Below are positions 1 to 6,667 of a DNA stretch of 8,560 nt, piece by piece. Below the pieces are notes generated by a model, which was not told the DNA's origin, did not search any database, and saw nothing but the letters and a program-made list of their open reading frames with translations. Position numbers and translations under genes: made by a program. Each line of letters begins with the position of its first letter. Position 1 is the stretch's first letter. Source of the stretch: Eggerthella sp. CAG:368 (GTDB lineage Bacteria > Actinomycetota > Coriobacteriia > Coriobacteriales > Eggerthellaceae); the NCBI GenBank assembly GCA_000434775.1, contig FR895487.1, forward strand, positions 94,480 through 103,039, written 5' to 3'.

Positions 1-1034
1 TCTTTTCTAAGTTTTCTTCACTGCCTTTGGTTGATGAATATGCCGCTTATCAAGAGTTTTCGGATACTTGGAAAGTAATTGCGAACGATTATGAGTCTAT
101 ACAAAATGATGGATTCTTCACTGCAATACATGCAATTGATCCCAATATGGTTGTAAAGAAAAAGAACGATAAAGACGATGAGGAGGAAGAGGCTCAAGAC
201 AAAAAAGTGCCTTGGATTGGTCGCGTTCTTCCCTTCGATATTGTTCAACGACTATTTTTGCCTTCTGAGTTAGCAAAGGCTGCAAATCTTGAAGCCCTCA
301 TTTCAGAGCAGGATCAGATATGCGCTGACTTTGTCGATGGATTAAGCGAAGAAGAGAAAGAGCCGGGCTTTATCAAAGATGACGGCTCTATAGATTCCGG
401 AAAAACGACGCGGGCCTATTGGGAGGCTTGCTCTGAATACTCTTCTGAATTAGATGGCCTTATTTGCTATTGGGACATCCTCAAGGACAAGTCAAAAGGT
501 GTTGCCGACCTTTCGCCTATACCCCTTCGATACCACGATACCGATTGGGGTGCAATCAAGGCAAAAAAAGATGGTAGCTATACAGCAAAAGCCATTGAAG
601 GCCGTATTAGCACGCTTATTGAGGCCATTGACCTAGACGAAGAGTCTTTGGCGTCACGCTTGAAGATTGTAATAGGCGCAATTGAGACGACTAAGCAAGC
701 CAAAAAGGATTTGAAGGTTGCCCAGAAAGAGCTCACTGATTCAACCAGCGATTACATAAAAGCCATTGATTCGCAGGAGGCGATTTCTGTTCTTGATGCG
801 AAATGGGCACAAGCTCTTGGAGCAAAATTTGAAGAACTGGCTAATTCGAGCATTGAAACGCTTAAATCCCAAGTTAAGTCTCTCGCTAACCGGTACGCGG
901 TGACACTTAAAGATGTTGATGAAAACATCGCTACCACTTCGGCTGAATTAGTCGGCATGCTTGGCCAGCTGCGAGGGAATGAGTTCGATATGGCGGGAAT
1001 CGCTGAACTAAAAGACCTTTTGGGTGGTGAATAG
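1..1034 (+). CDS. hsdM: Type I R-M DNA methyltransferase subunit HsdM, C-terminal part (5' end outside window)
   Basis: HsdM is the modification subunit of type I R-M enzymes. Two copies join one HsdS to make the N6-adenine methylase, which HsdR then joins for restriction. The reading frame is open from position 3, with no start in the window, and gives 343 residues ending in TAG at 1032-1034. The SAM-binding and NPPY catalytic motifs lie upstream and are not seen. The visible part begins with LPLVDEYAAYQEFSDTW, which resembles the LPLIDKYDVYQ-like segment that follows the catalytic domain in EcoR124I-like HsdM. A charged linker (KKKNDKDDEEEEAQDKK, nt about 159-206) and a long helical, coiled-coil-like tail (nt about 640-1030) follow, as expected for the HsdS-contacting region. 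The family assignment rests on this tail and on the hsdS and hsdR genes directly downstream. The 1-nt gap to hsdS implies translational coupling. Confidence 0.88.
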   Translation, partial: FSKFSSLPLVDEYAAYQEFSDTWKVIANDYESIQNDGFFTAIHAIDPNMVVKKKNDKDDEEEEAQDKKVPWIGRVLPFDIVQRLFLPSELAKAANLEALISEQDQICADFVDGLSEEEKEPGFIKDDGSIDSGKTTRAYWEACSEYSSELDGLICYWDILKDKSKGVADLSPIPLRYHDTDWGAIKAKKDGSYTAKAIEGRISTLIEAIDLDEESLASRLKIVIGAIETTKQAKKDLKVAQKELTDSTSDYIKAIDSQEAISVLDAKWAQALGAKFEELANSSIETLKSQVKSLANRYAVTLKDVDENIATTSAELVGMLGQLRGNEFDMAGIAELKDLLGGE

Positions 1035-1035
1035 C

Positions 1036-2247
1036 ATGGAAAGCGAAACAAGGGCCCCCGAAATTCGCTTCGAAGGCTTTACTGACCCTTGGGAACAGCG
1101 TAAGTTGGGCGACCTGGTTCTTATCGAGCGAGGCGGATCACCTCGTCCCATCGACGCATATATTACGGAAGGTCCCGCAGGACTGAACTGGGTAAAGATT
1201 GGTGACGCGCCTAGTATGGGACGATACATTACTTCTACATCGGAGAAAATTAAGCCTGAGGGGCTTTCGAAAACGAGGCAAGTATATCCAGGCGACCTAG
1301 TTCTCTCTAACTCCATGAGCTTCGGTAGACCGTACATTATGGCTGTTGAGGGCTGTATTCATGACGGATGGCTGCTGATCCGAGACGCTCAAAACCAATT
1401 TGATCCTGTATTTCTCTGCCATATGCTGGGCACATCCCAAATGCTTGAGCAGTACCGAATGTTTGCCTCCGGAAGCACGGTTAATAACCTGAACAAAGAG
1501 CTCGTAGGGAATGCCACGGTTCCTGTGCCCAATAGGAACGAACAGGTTGAAATCGGCAAATACCTAGACGAGCTTGACAACCTCATCACCCTTCATCAGC
1601 GTAAGTATGACAAGCTATGCGTTGTTAAAAAATCGATGCTGGACAAAATGTTCCCGAAGCCAGGTGCACTCTATCCCGAAATTCGCTTCGAAGGCTTTAC
1701 TGACCCTTGGGAACAGCGTAAGTTGGGAGAATTTGGTTCGGTTGCGATGTGCAAGCGCATCTACAAAGAGCAAACCTCGGAGCAGGGCGATGTTCCGTTC
1801 TTTAAAATTGGAACTTTTGGTGCGGATCCAGATGCCTTCATCTCCAATGAGCTGTTTGACTACTTCAAGCGTACCTATCCGTATCCAACCCCGGGCACGT
1901 TATTGATATCTGCTGCAGGAAGTATTGGGCGAGTTGTTGAATACCAAGGTGAAAAGGCGTATTTTCAAGACTCAAACATTGTTTGGCTCGAACACGATCA
2001 TAGATTGAACGATACGTTTCTCAAGCCTTTATACTCGCAAATTGAATGGGGCTTAGAAGGCAGCACGATTAAGCGACTTTACAACAAGGACTTACTGAGT
2101 GCAGAAGTCACTATTCCAGGCAGTAGAGAGCAAAAAGAAATCGGCCGATTCTTTGCCAAGCTCGACGACCTTATCACCCTTCATCAGCGTAAGTTGGAAC
2201 TGCTGAAAAATGTCAAGAAATCGCTCCTTGAAAAAATGTTCGTGTAA
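1036..2247 (+). CDS. hsdS: Type I R-M specificity subunit HsdS, two target-recognition domains (expressed copy)
   Basis: HsdS reads the bipartite DNA target and holds the two HsdM subunits. From ATG 1036 the protein has 403 residues, the usual length. It is two half-repeats: TRD1 from W19 (WEQRKLG) to LITLHQRK at 183-190, a central helix (KKSMLDKMF), TRD2 from W225 (WEQRKLG) to LITLHQ at about 379, and a C-terminal helix ending KKSLLEKMFV. The central and final helices are the conserved spacers that set the distance between half-sites. The two TRDs differ strongly in sequence (TRD2 contains GDVPFFKIGTFG), so the target should be asymmetric. ATG 1036 is preferred: it lies 1 nt after the hsdM stop with a weak GGTGGTG 6 nt upstream. 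GTG codons at 1024 and 1027 are in frame but have no good ribosome site. The start and end blocks of both TRDs recur in silent cassettes downstream. The actual target sequence cannot be read from here. Confidence 0.93.
   Translation: MESETRAPEIRFEGFTDPWEQRKLGDLVLIERGGSPRPIDAYITEGPAGLNWVKIGDAPSMGRYITSTSEKIKPEGLSKTRQVYPGDLVLSNSMSFGRPYIMAVEGCIHDGWLLIRDAQNQFDPVFLCHMLGTSQMLEQYRMFASGSTVNNLNKELVGNATVPVPNRNEQVEIGKYLDELDNLITLHQRKYDKLCVVKKSMLDKMFPKPGALYPEIRFEGFTDPWEQRKLGEFGSVAMCKRIYKEQTSEQGDVPFFKIGTFGADPDAFISNELFDYFKRTYPYPTPGTLLISAAGSIGRVVEYQGEKAYFQDSNIVWLEHDHRLNDTFLKPLYSQIEWGLEGSTIKRLYNKDLLSAEVTIPGSREQKEIGRFFAKLDDLITLHQRKLELLKNVKKSLLEKMFV
1057..1109 (+). repeat. 53-bp direct repeat, copy A, start of TRD1 (includes TRD-start repeat 1088-1109)
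   Basis: Positions 1057-1109 are identical to 1675-1727, exactly 618 bp (206 codons) downstream. They encode PEIRFEGFTDPWEQRKLG. The last part, starting CTTGGGAACAGCGTAAGTT (1088-1106, extending as GGG to 1109), is shared with both silent cassettes, inverted in cassette 2. It marks the 5' border of every TRD in the window. Confidence 0.95.
1582..1605 (+). repeat. TRD-end repeat, copy in TRD1 (encodes LITLHQRK)
   Basis: This is the 3' border block of TRD1, containing CTCATCACCCTTCATCAG followed by CGTAAG. All 24 bases recur in cassette 1 (5959-5982). The first 18 recur in inverted orientation in cassette 2 (6156-6173), and the last 21 recur in TRD2 (2173-2193). Conservation is at nucleotide level, beyond what the shared LITLHQRK peptide requires, which suggests a site of recombination or gene conversion. 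Confidence 0.9.
1675..1727 (+). repeat. 53-bp direct repeat, copy B, start of TRD2 (includes TRD-start repeat 1706-1727)
   Basis: This is identical over 53 bp to 1057-1109 and in the same reading frame. The last 22 bases (1706-1727) are a perfect inverted match to 6646-6667 at the start of silent cassette 2. The copy sits at the boundary between the central helix and TRD2 of HsdS. Confidence 0.95.
2173..2193 (+). repeat. TRD-end repeat, copy in TRD2
   Basis: ATCACCCTTCATCAGCGTAA plus G is identical to the matching part of the TRD1 and cassette 1 copies. It differs just upstream (CTT for CTC, a silent change in Leu). Fifteen bases (2173-2187) match cassette 2 in inverted orientation (6156-6170). 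Confidence 0.88.
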
Positions 2248-2250
2248 GGA
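2245..2250 (+). promoter_or_regulatory. Ribosome binding site of hsdR, overlapping the hsdS stop codon
   Basis: TAAGGA begins with the hsdS stop codon TAA and lies 8 nt before ATG 2259. It fixes the hsdR start and indicates translational coupling of hsdR to hsdS. I see no convincing promoter in the 11-nt gap. Confidence 0.7.
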
Positions 2251-2258
2251 TTTATCCT

Positions 2259-5200
2259 ATGGCCTTCAATCTTGAAAAGGACTTCGAAGATGCGCTAACT
2301 AACCTTCTTGTTGAGAAAAAAGGTTGGGTCGATGGCGTTCTATTCAACCCAGATGAAACAGACTTAGTGGACAACTGGAAAAACTATCTCAACGAGACCA
2401 ATAATTCTCGTGACCGGCTTAATGGCTATCCGCTTACGGATAGCGAGATGGAGCAGCTGCTGGCTAAAATCAGAGCATGTGATACCCCCTTTAAAGCAAA
2501 TGGCCTGCTTCTAGGGGAAAGTCTCCCTCTTGTTCGTGACAACAGAGATGATTTCGAACATTTAGGCAAAACAATCACCATTCAGATTTTCAATAAAAGA
2601 GCGGTCGGTGGGGGCAAAAATCGTTATCAAATTGCGCGCCAGCCCCAATTCAAAACAACTAATGACGTTTATCCCGCACAACGTGGCGATTTAATGCTGT
2701 TGATAAACGGCCTTCCCGTTATCCATATTGAGCTTAAGCGTTCGAATACTCCCCTTTCTCAAGCCTATGGACAGGTTCGTAACTATTTGTACAAAGGCGT
2801 TTTTTCAGGCTTCTTCTCAACCGTTCAACTGTTTGTTGCAATGACGCCGGAAGAGACAAAATATTTTGCCAACCCCGGCGAGCAATATGTTCACGAGCAT
2901 GAAGGTCTTAATACCAAATTCATGTTTAATTATGCTGGCGAAAACAATGTTGCCATTAACAATTGGGAAGAGATTGGCTCGCGCTTACTTTCTATTCCGA
3001 TGGCTCACAAAATGGTTTCGTTCTACACGATTGCAGAGCATGCTAACCACAACCTTCTGGTTATGCGTCCGTACCAGATGCATGCCGTGGACAAAATTGA
3101 AGCCCGTGTTTCTGAAAAAGCGCGAAGTGGCTGGAAAACTAAGAATCAACTTGGCGGTTATATTTGGCACACTACAGGCTCAGGTAAAACTCTTACGAGC
3201 TACAAAGCTTGCACTCATCTTGCTAGCTTAGGCATGGCAGACCGTACACTTCTGGTTGTTGACCGTCTGGATTTAAACGAGCAAACCAAGCTTGAGTACG
3301 AGCGATTTAGCGGCGGCATTGTTGATATTAATGAAGCATCGAGTTCGGAATCCCTTAAGGCGCAATTAGTCAATGCCAAAAACGGAAAACGCCTTTTTGT
3401 TACCACTATCAATAAGCTTGCGAATGTCGCGAAAGATGCAACAAGTTTTGAACTGGAGAGGCTGGCCAATCAACGCATTGTCATTATCGTAGACGAATGC
3501 CATCGCTCGCAATTCGGAGAAATGATGTCGCAGGTGAAGGCTGCGTTGCCGTATGCCATTTTTTTTGGATTTACAGGAACGCCCATTGGGTCCTTTAACG
3601 CAAAAGGCGAGCTGACTACTAAAGATATATTTGGTGACAACATTGCTAAGTACACCATTGCCAACGGCATTCATGATGGCAGTGTGCTTGAGTTCGATCT
3701 TCGTCAGCTCGGGTCATTCGACGAAGAGGCCTTGCGCGAAGCGGTCGCTCTGGAAAAAGCAAAGGCCAAAGATGCAGCGGAAGTGTTTGCAGACGAGCGT
3801 AAAGCAAAAGTTTACGAGCGCTTTATGCATGATGTTGCTATGTGCTATCCCTTGGATGAGGAAACCGGCGAGCCCGAAAAACCGGGTATCGAAGACTATG
3901 TTCGCTCGGCACAATATGATACTGACGCCTATCGACGTGCTGTTGTCGGGGATATTAAAAAGTCCTGGACCGAAACGTCTTTTAACTCGAAGTTTCATGC
4001 TCTTCTTGCAACTTCGTCAATTGCTGAGGCGGTTGCCTATTTCAATCTTGTGCGCGAATTAATGCCGAATCTCAAAGTCGCAGCAATATTTGATCCTAGT
4101 GAAGATTATGGCGTGAATGGTCTTGGTAAAATCGCTGGCTTGACCGACATCCTGGCTTTCTATAATGCGACCTTTTCTAAGCGTTACGATATTAAGACCT
4201 ATGCGGACTTTAAAGTTGATGTAATGAATCGTCTCGCCCATAAAGGCGTTTATCGAAATATCGAATTTAAGCCTCAGGAGTGCATCGATCTGGTTATTGT
4301 TGTTGACCAGCTTTTAACGGGATATGATTCAGCGTGGGTTCGGACTCTTTATTTAGACAAATATCTGAAGCATGAAGCAATAATCCAAGCATTCAGCCGC
4401 ACAAATCGTTTGCTTGATGACGACAAGCCGTTCGGCATCATTCGCTATTTCCGTAAGCCTCATTCCATGAAGCGAAATATTGAATTTGCTATTAGAAAAT
4501 ACTCTGGTGGCGAAAAGGTTGACGTAGTTGTGGTCCCGCTTACGATACATGTAGCCAAGATGAATGCGGCATTTGAGGAAATACAGTCCCTGTTTGAAAG
4601 CTCGGGCTATGGCGATTTCTCAAGACTCCCCGAAGACAAAGTTATTCGGGCGAAGTTCGTCAAAGCAATGAATGAGCTAATTCGGAATTTAACTGCTGCT
4701 CGTGCACAGGGCTTTAGTTTCGAGAACTCTGAGATGACCTCTATTGATCCCGAGACAGGCGCACTTGAGGTATTCGAGCTGAACAGGGAGACAGGAGAAA
4801 TCATGAACGAGACGTGCTCTTTGACCCCTGAAACTCTGCAAAAGTTGGTGAAGCGCTACGAAGAGGTAGATTCACGAGAGCACGAAAAAGGCGATTATGT
4901 TCCTTATGATATAGACGTGCATGTAATGACGCTCTCGACTGAAAAAATAGATGCCGACTATATCAACAAAAAATTTCACGATTATATAAATGCTGTGACA
5001 GAAAATGCGCCGACCGAAGCTCAAGAAAAAGCTCTCGATGAGCTTCATTCGCAATTTCCTTACCTTAAGGAAGACGATCAAATACTTGCCGATCGGCTAA
5101 TCCAATCTATTCAGGCTGGAACATTCGAGGTACGAGATGGCTGGCTTTTCAGCGACTATCTAAACGAAGCAAAGAACGCCAAAGAGGAGGAGACTCTTCT

Positions 5201-5468
5201 TAAGGTAATAGGCATACTCAGAATGGATCCAGAAAATGTCCGCAAGCTTCGCCATTCCTGTCCAACCGAAAGTGACCTTGACGCATATGGGCGATACACC
5301 GCTGTCTTAAACCAGATCAATCATGAGGCTGTAAAAGAGGGCTTATCTGAAGCGCTTAATCAGCGAGTTAAGGGAAAGGATGTGATGCGTCTTTCCGATG
5401 CCTTGCTTCGCAGGTATCTTCTCATGGGTGAGTTTGAAGTTGAGGAAGTGCTGAAGGAAGAACTCTAA
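2259..5468 (+). CDS. hsdR: Type I R-M endonuclease/translocase subunit HsdR
   Basis: HsdR pumps DNA past the bound complex in an ATP-dependent way and cuts it when translocation stalls. The 1069-residue product is close to EcoR124I HsdR in size. The N-terminal PD-(D/E)xK nuclease is visible as D144 and E158-x-K160, a 14-residue spacing like EcoR124I, followed by the QxxxY element (QVRNY). Superfamily 2 motor motifs follow in order: Walker A TGSGKT at 306-311, DECH at 412-415, TGTP at 439-442, DQLLTGYDS near 690, and motif VI QAFSRTNR at 710-717. The rest is a helical tail that docks on the methylase. No key residue is missing, so the enzyme looks intact. It is the last gene of the M-S-R operon, and its TAA stop overlaps a 20-bp palindrome. 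An unusual point is its position between the expressed hsdS and the silent TRD cassettes, where it would be carried along in any large inversion. Confidence 0.97.
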   Translation: MAFNLEKDFEDALTNLLVEKKGWVDGVLFNPDETDLVDNWKNYLNETNNSRDRLNGYPLTDSEMEQLLAKIRACDTPFKANGLLLGESLPLVRDNRDDFEHLGKTITIQIFNKRAVGGGKNRYQIARQPQFKTTNDVYPAQRGDLMLLINGLPVIHIELKRSNTPLSQAYGQVRNYLYKGVFSGFFSTVQLFVAMTPEETKYFANPGEQYVHEHEGLNTKFMFNYAGENNVAINNWEEIGSRLLSIPMAHKMVSFYTIAEHANHNLLVMRPYQMHAVDKIEARVSEKARSGWKTKNQLGGYIWHTTGSGKTLTSYKACTHLASLGMADRTLLVVDRLDLNEQTKLEYERFSGGIVDINEASSSESLKAQLVNAKNGKRLFVTTINKLANVAKDATSFELERLANQRIVIIVDECHRSQFGEMMSQVKAALPYAIFFGFTGTPIGSFNAKGELTTKDIFGDNIAKYTIANGIHDGSVLEFDLRQLGSFDEEALREAVALEKAKAKDAAEVFADERKAKVYERFMHDVAMCYPLDEETGEPEKPGIEDYVRSAQYDTDAYRRAVVGDIKKSWTETSFNSKFHALLATSSIAEAVAYFNLVRELMPNLKVAAIFDPSEDYGVNGLGKIAGLTDILAFYNATFSKRYDIKTYADFKVDVMNRLAHKGVYRNIEFKPQECIDLVIVVDQLLTGYDSAWVRTLYLDKYLKHEAIIQAFSRTNRLLDDDKPFGIIRYFRKPHSMKRNIEFAIRKYSGGEKVDVVVVPLTIHVAKMNAAFEEIQSLFESSGYGDFSRLPEDKVIRAKFVKAMNELIRNLTAARAQGFSFENSEMTSIDPETGALEVFELNRETGEIMNETCSLTPETLQKLVKRYEEVDSREHEKGDYVPYDIDVHVMTLSTEKIDADYINKKFHDYINAVTENAPTEAQEKALDELHSQFPYLKEDDQILADRLIQSIQAGTFEVRDGWLFSDYLNEAKNAKEEETLLKVIGILRMDPENVRKLRHSCPTESDLDAYGRYTAVLNQINHEAVKEGLSEALNQRVKGKDVMRLSDALLRRYLLMGEFEVEEVLKEEL

Positions 5469-5486
5469 GCAAGCGATCGCTTGCTT
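5467..5486. repeat. Perfect 20-bp palindrome at the hsdR stop codon
   Basis: AAGCAAGCGATCGCTTGCTT is a perfect palindrome centred between 5476 and 5477, starting within the hsdR TAA stop (5466-5468). As RNA it folds into an 8-bp stem with a GAUC loop. It lacks a proper U tract (next bases ATTG), so it is at best a weak terminator or an mRNA 3'-end stabiliser. A protein-binding or recombination site is an alternative, since silent hsdS DNA begins just after it. Confidence 0.7.
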
Positions 5487-5522
5487 ATTGATCGGCGCTA
5501 TGTGTTTATAGAAGCGTCTCCA

Positions 5523-5541
5523 CTTGGGAACAGCGTAAGTT
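5523..5541 (+). repeat. TRD-start repeat in silent cassette 1
   Basis: CTTGGGAACAGCGTAAGTT is identical to 1088-1106 and 1706-1724 in hsdS and inverted relative to 6649-6667 in cassette 2. Homology to hsdS begins essentially here: the DNA just upstream is not the EIRFEGF-coding sequence found in the operon copies. Confidence 0.9.
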
Positions 5542-5665
5542 CTCGGATATCGTTGATGTTTGCAGTGGTAAGGATTACAAGCACCTCGAAGAAGGCCCTA
5601 TTCCCGTCTATGGAACTGGCGGTTTTATGACGAGCGTTGATGAGGCTTTGTCTTACGACCGCGAT

Positions 5666-5706
5666 GCTGTTGGTATCGGCAGGAAGCTGTTGGTATCGGC
5701 AGGAAG
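5666..5706 (+). repeat. 20-bp tandem duplication that breaks the cassette 1 frame
   Basis: GCTGTTGGTATCGGCAGGAA occurs twice head to tail at 5666-5685 and 5686-5705, with one further matching base. Twenty is not a multiple of three, so the second copy shifts the frame inside the TRD at GIGRK. Removing one copy restores a continuous TRD reading GRKGTID. This could be a slipped-strand ON/OFF switch or a one-time inactivating duplication. Confidence 0.95.
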
Positions 5707-5958
5707 GGAACAATCGACAAACCGTATTTGCTTAAGGCTCCATTTTGGACGGTTGACACGCTGTTTTATGCGATTCCAAAATCAGACGTTGACCTTGAAT
5801 TTGCTCACTGCTCGTTTTTGAATGTTGATTGGAAATCCAAGGACGAATCGACTGGGTTACCCAGTTTGTCTAAAGAAGCAATTAACGAAACCATCGCACT
5901 TGTTCCAAGTTCTAATGAGCAGAGCCGGCTTGGTGAGTTTTTTAACAACCTCGATTTC

Positions 5959-5982
5959 CTCATCACCCTTCATCAGCGTAAG
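5959..5982 (+). repeat. TRD-end repeat in silent cassette 1
   Basis: The 24 bases are identical to 1582-1605 in TRD1 of hsdS. They encode LITLHQRK and are followed by the conserved C-terminal helix. The first 18 bases (to 5976) face the inverted copy at 6156-6173 across the terminator. Confidence 0.9.
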
Positions 5983-6068
5983 CTTGAGCTATTGAAGAAC
6001 ACAAAGAAGTCGCTCCTAGATAAGATGTTCGTCTAATTTTTGCAGCAAAAATATCGCTCGGGTGTTTC

Positions 6069-6106
6069 AAAACCGCCGATTCATAACAGCAGAATCGGCG
6101 GTTTTT
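6069..6106 (+). terminator. Strong intrinsic terminator between the two silent cassettes
   Basis: A perfect 14-bp stem (AAAACCGCCGATTC at 6069-6082 pairing with GAATCGGCGGTTTT at 6092-6105) has a 9-nt loop and ends in a run of five T. The A run on the left side means it could also stop transcripts from the minus strand, so it separates the two tail-to-tail cassettes. It probably ends the transcript that reads through hsdR and cassette 1. Confidence 0.9.
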
Positions 6107-6155
6107 CCTATTTGCCGCTGGATTGCAGAATGCCACTAGCGTCTTATTGCTGTCA

Positions 6156-6173
6156 CTGATGAAGGGTGATGAG
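6156..6173 (-). repeat. TRD-end repeat in silent cassette 2 (inverted)
   Basis: This is the reverse complement of CTCATCACCCTTCATCAG, identical over 18 bp to 1582-1599 (TRD1) and 5959-5976 (cassette 1). Similarity to the other copies stops at 6156, and the reading frame closes on the next codon. Confidence 0.9.
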
Positions 6174-6645
6174 GCTGTCAGCCAATTCTAGTTGCTGCGC
6201 AATTGCTTCCTGCTCGGCTAAAGACGGGCACCAAATCGGCATCTCAAAGAACAACGAGTCGGAAATGGAGAACCTATCTGATCGTGCGCCCGAATTACCC
6301 TCAAGAAACATGAAGTCATGCCATCTAGGTGTTTTGAAATAGTGTTCAAGATACGTCTTGCAAACACCGTCATCAATAGAAAATACCGTATATAGAGGCG
6401 ACATGACACCCGCCCTGTTCAGGCGATTTCTATTAATTGGCCCACATGGCGCGGTGGCAGAAATACGGGGGTTGTACACGAAATCGTTCGGGCGTACAAC
6501 GTAATACCCATTTACGCTTGCTTCGTTAGTGATGTCATGATCGAAATAATCGAGTTGGCTAACAACCCCACGCTCGGCAGAGTTCGTAAATGTCTCATTT
6601 AAAGCACCGTCAGCATTCTTGGTAGTTACCTTTTTGCTGAAATCC

Positions 6646-6667
6646 CCCAACTTACGCTGTTCCCAAG
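6646..6667 (-). repeat. TRD-start repeat in silent cassette 2 (inverted)
   Basis: This is the reverse complement of CTTGGGAACAGCGTAAGTT followed by GGG. It is a perfect 22-bp inverted match to 1088-1109 and 1706-1727 in hsdS, and a 19-bp match to 5523-5541 in cassette 1. Confidence 0.93.

Larger units (their letters stand above)
5492..6036 (+). pseudogene. Silent hsdS cassette 1: single TRD, no start codon, frameshifted
   Basis: This encodes one TRD plus C-terminal helix of an HsdS. After an in-frame TGA (5489-5491) the frame is open. It reads TWEQRKFSDIVDVCSGKDY from the TRD-start repeat (W at 5525-5527), then YGTGGF and DAVGIGRK, where frame is lost because a 20-bp unit is duplicated (5666-5706). 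The second frame carries on with KAPFWTVDTLFYA, SLSKEAINETI, LITLHQRK and KKSLLDKMFV, ending at TAA 6034-6036. With a single 20-bp copy the join would read GRKGTIDKP, the usual GRKGT motif of such TRDs. No ATG, GTG or TTG precedes the WEQRK block in frame, so it cannot be expressed as HsdS where it stands. It is best seen as a donor of an alternative TRD for the expressed hsdS, or as a decaying remnant. The C-terminal 30 or so residues closely match the end of the expressed HsdS. Confidence 0.85.

Noticed and set aside
18..248. Minus-strand open frame with a hydrophobic, membrane-like N-terminal stretch
   Set aside because: It is fully antisense to the strongly supported hsdM frame and has no ribosome site or recognisable family. 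Its hydrophobicity reflects the complement of Lys/Asp/Glu-rich codons.
1024..1035. Upstream GTG start codons for hsdS (1024, 1027)
   Set aside because: They would overlap hsdM with no ribosome site upstream. ATG 1036 follows the hsdM stop directly and gives the normal HsdS N terminus.
3631..4062. 143-codon plus-strand open frame within hsdR
   Set aside because: It is out of frame inside a continuous hsdR with all helicase motifs intact, and has no family features.
6036..6052. Short inverted repeat ATTTTTGCAGCAAAAAT after the cassette 1 stop
   Set aside because: It is A/T-rich with a 1-nt centre, so it cannot form a useful hairpin loop. The nearby 6069-6106 hairpin is the clear terminator.
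1057..6667. CRISPR-like or transposon-end interpretation of the recurring short repeats
   Set aside because: The repeats are far apart, lie in coding frame at TRD borders, are not regularly spaced, and no cas gene, transposase or target-site duplication is seen.
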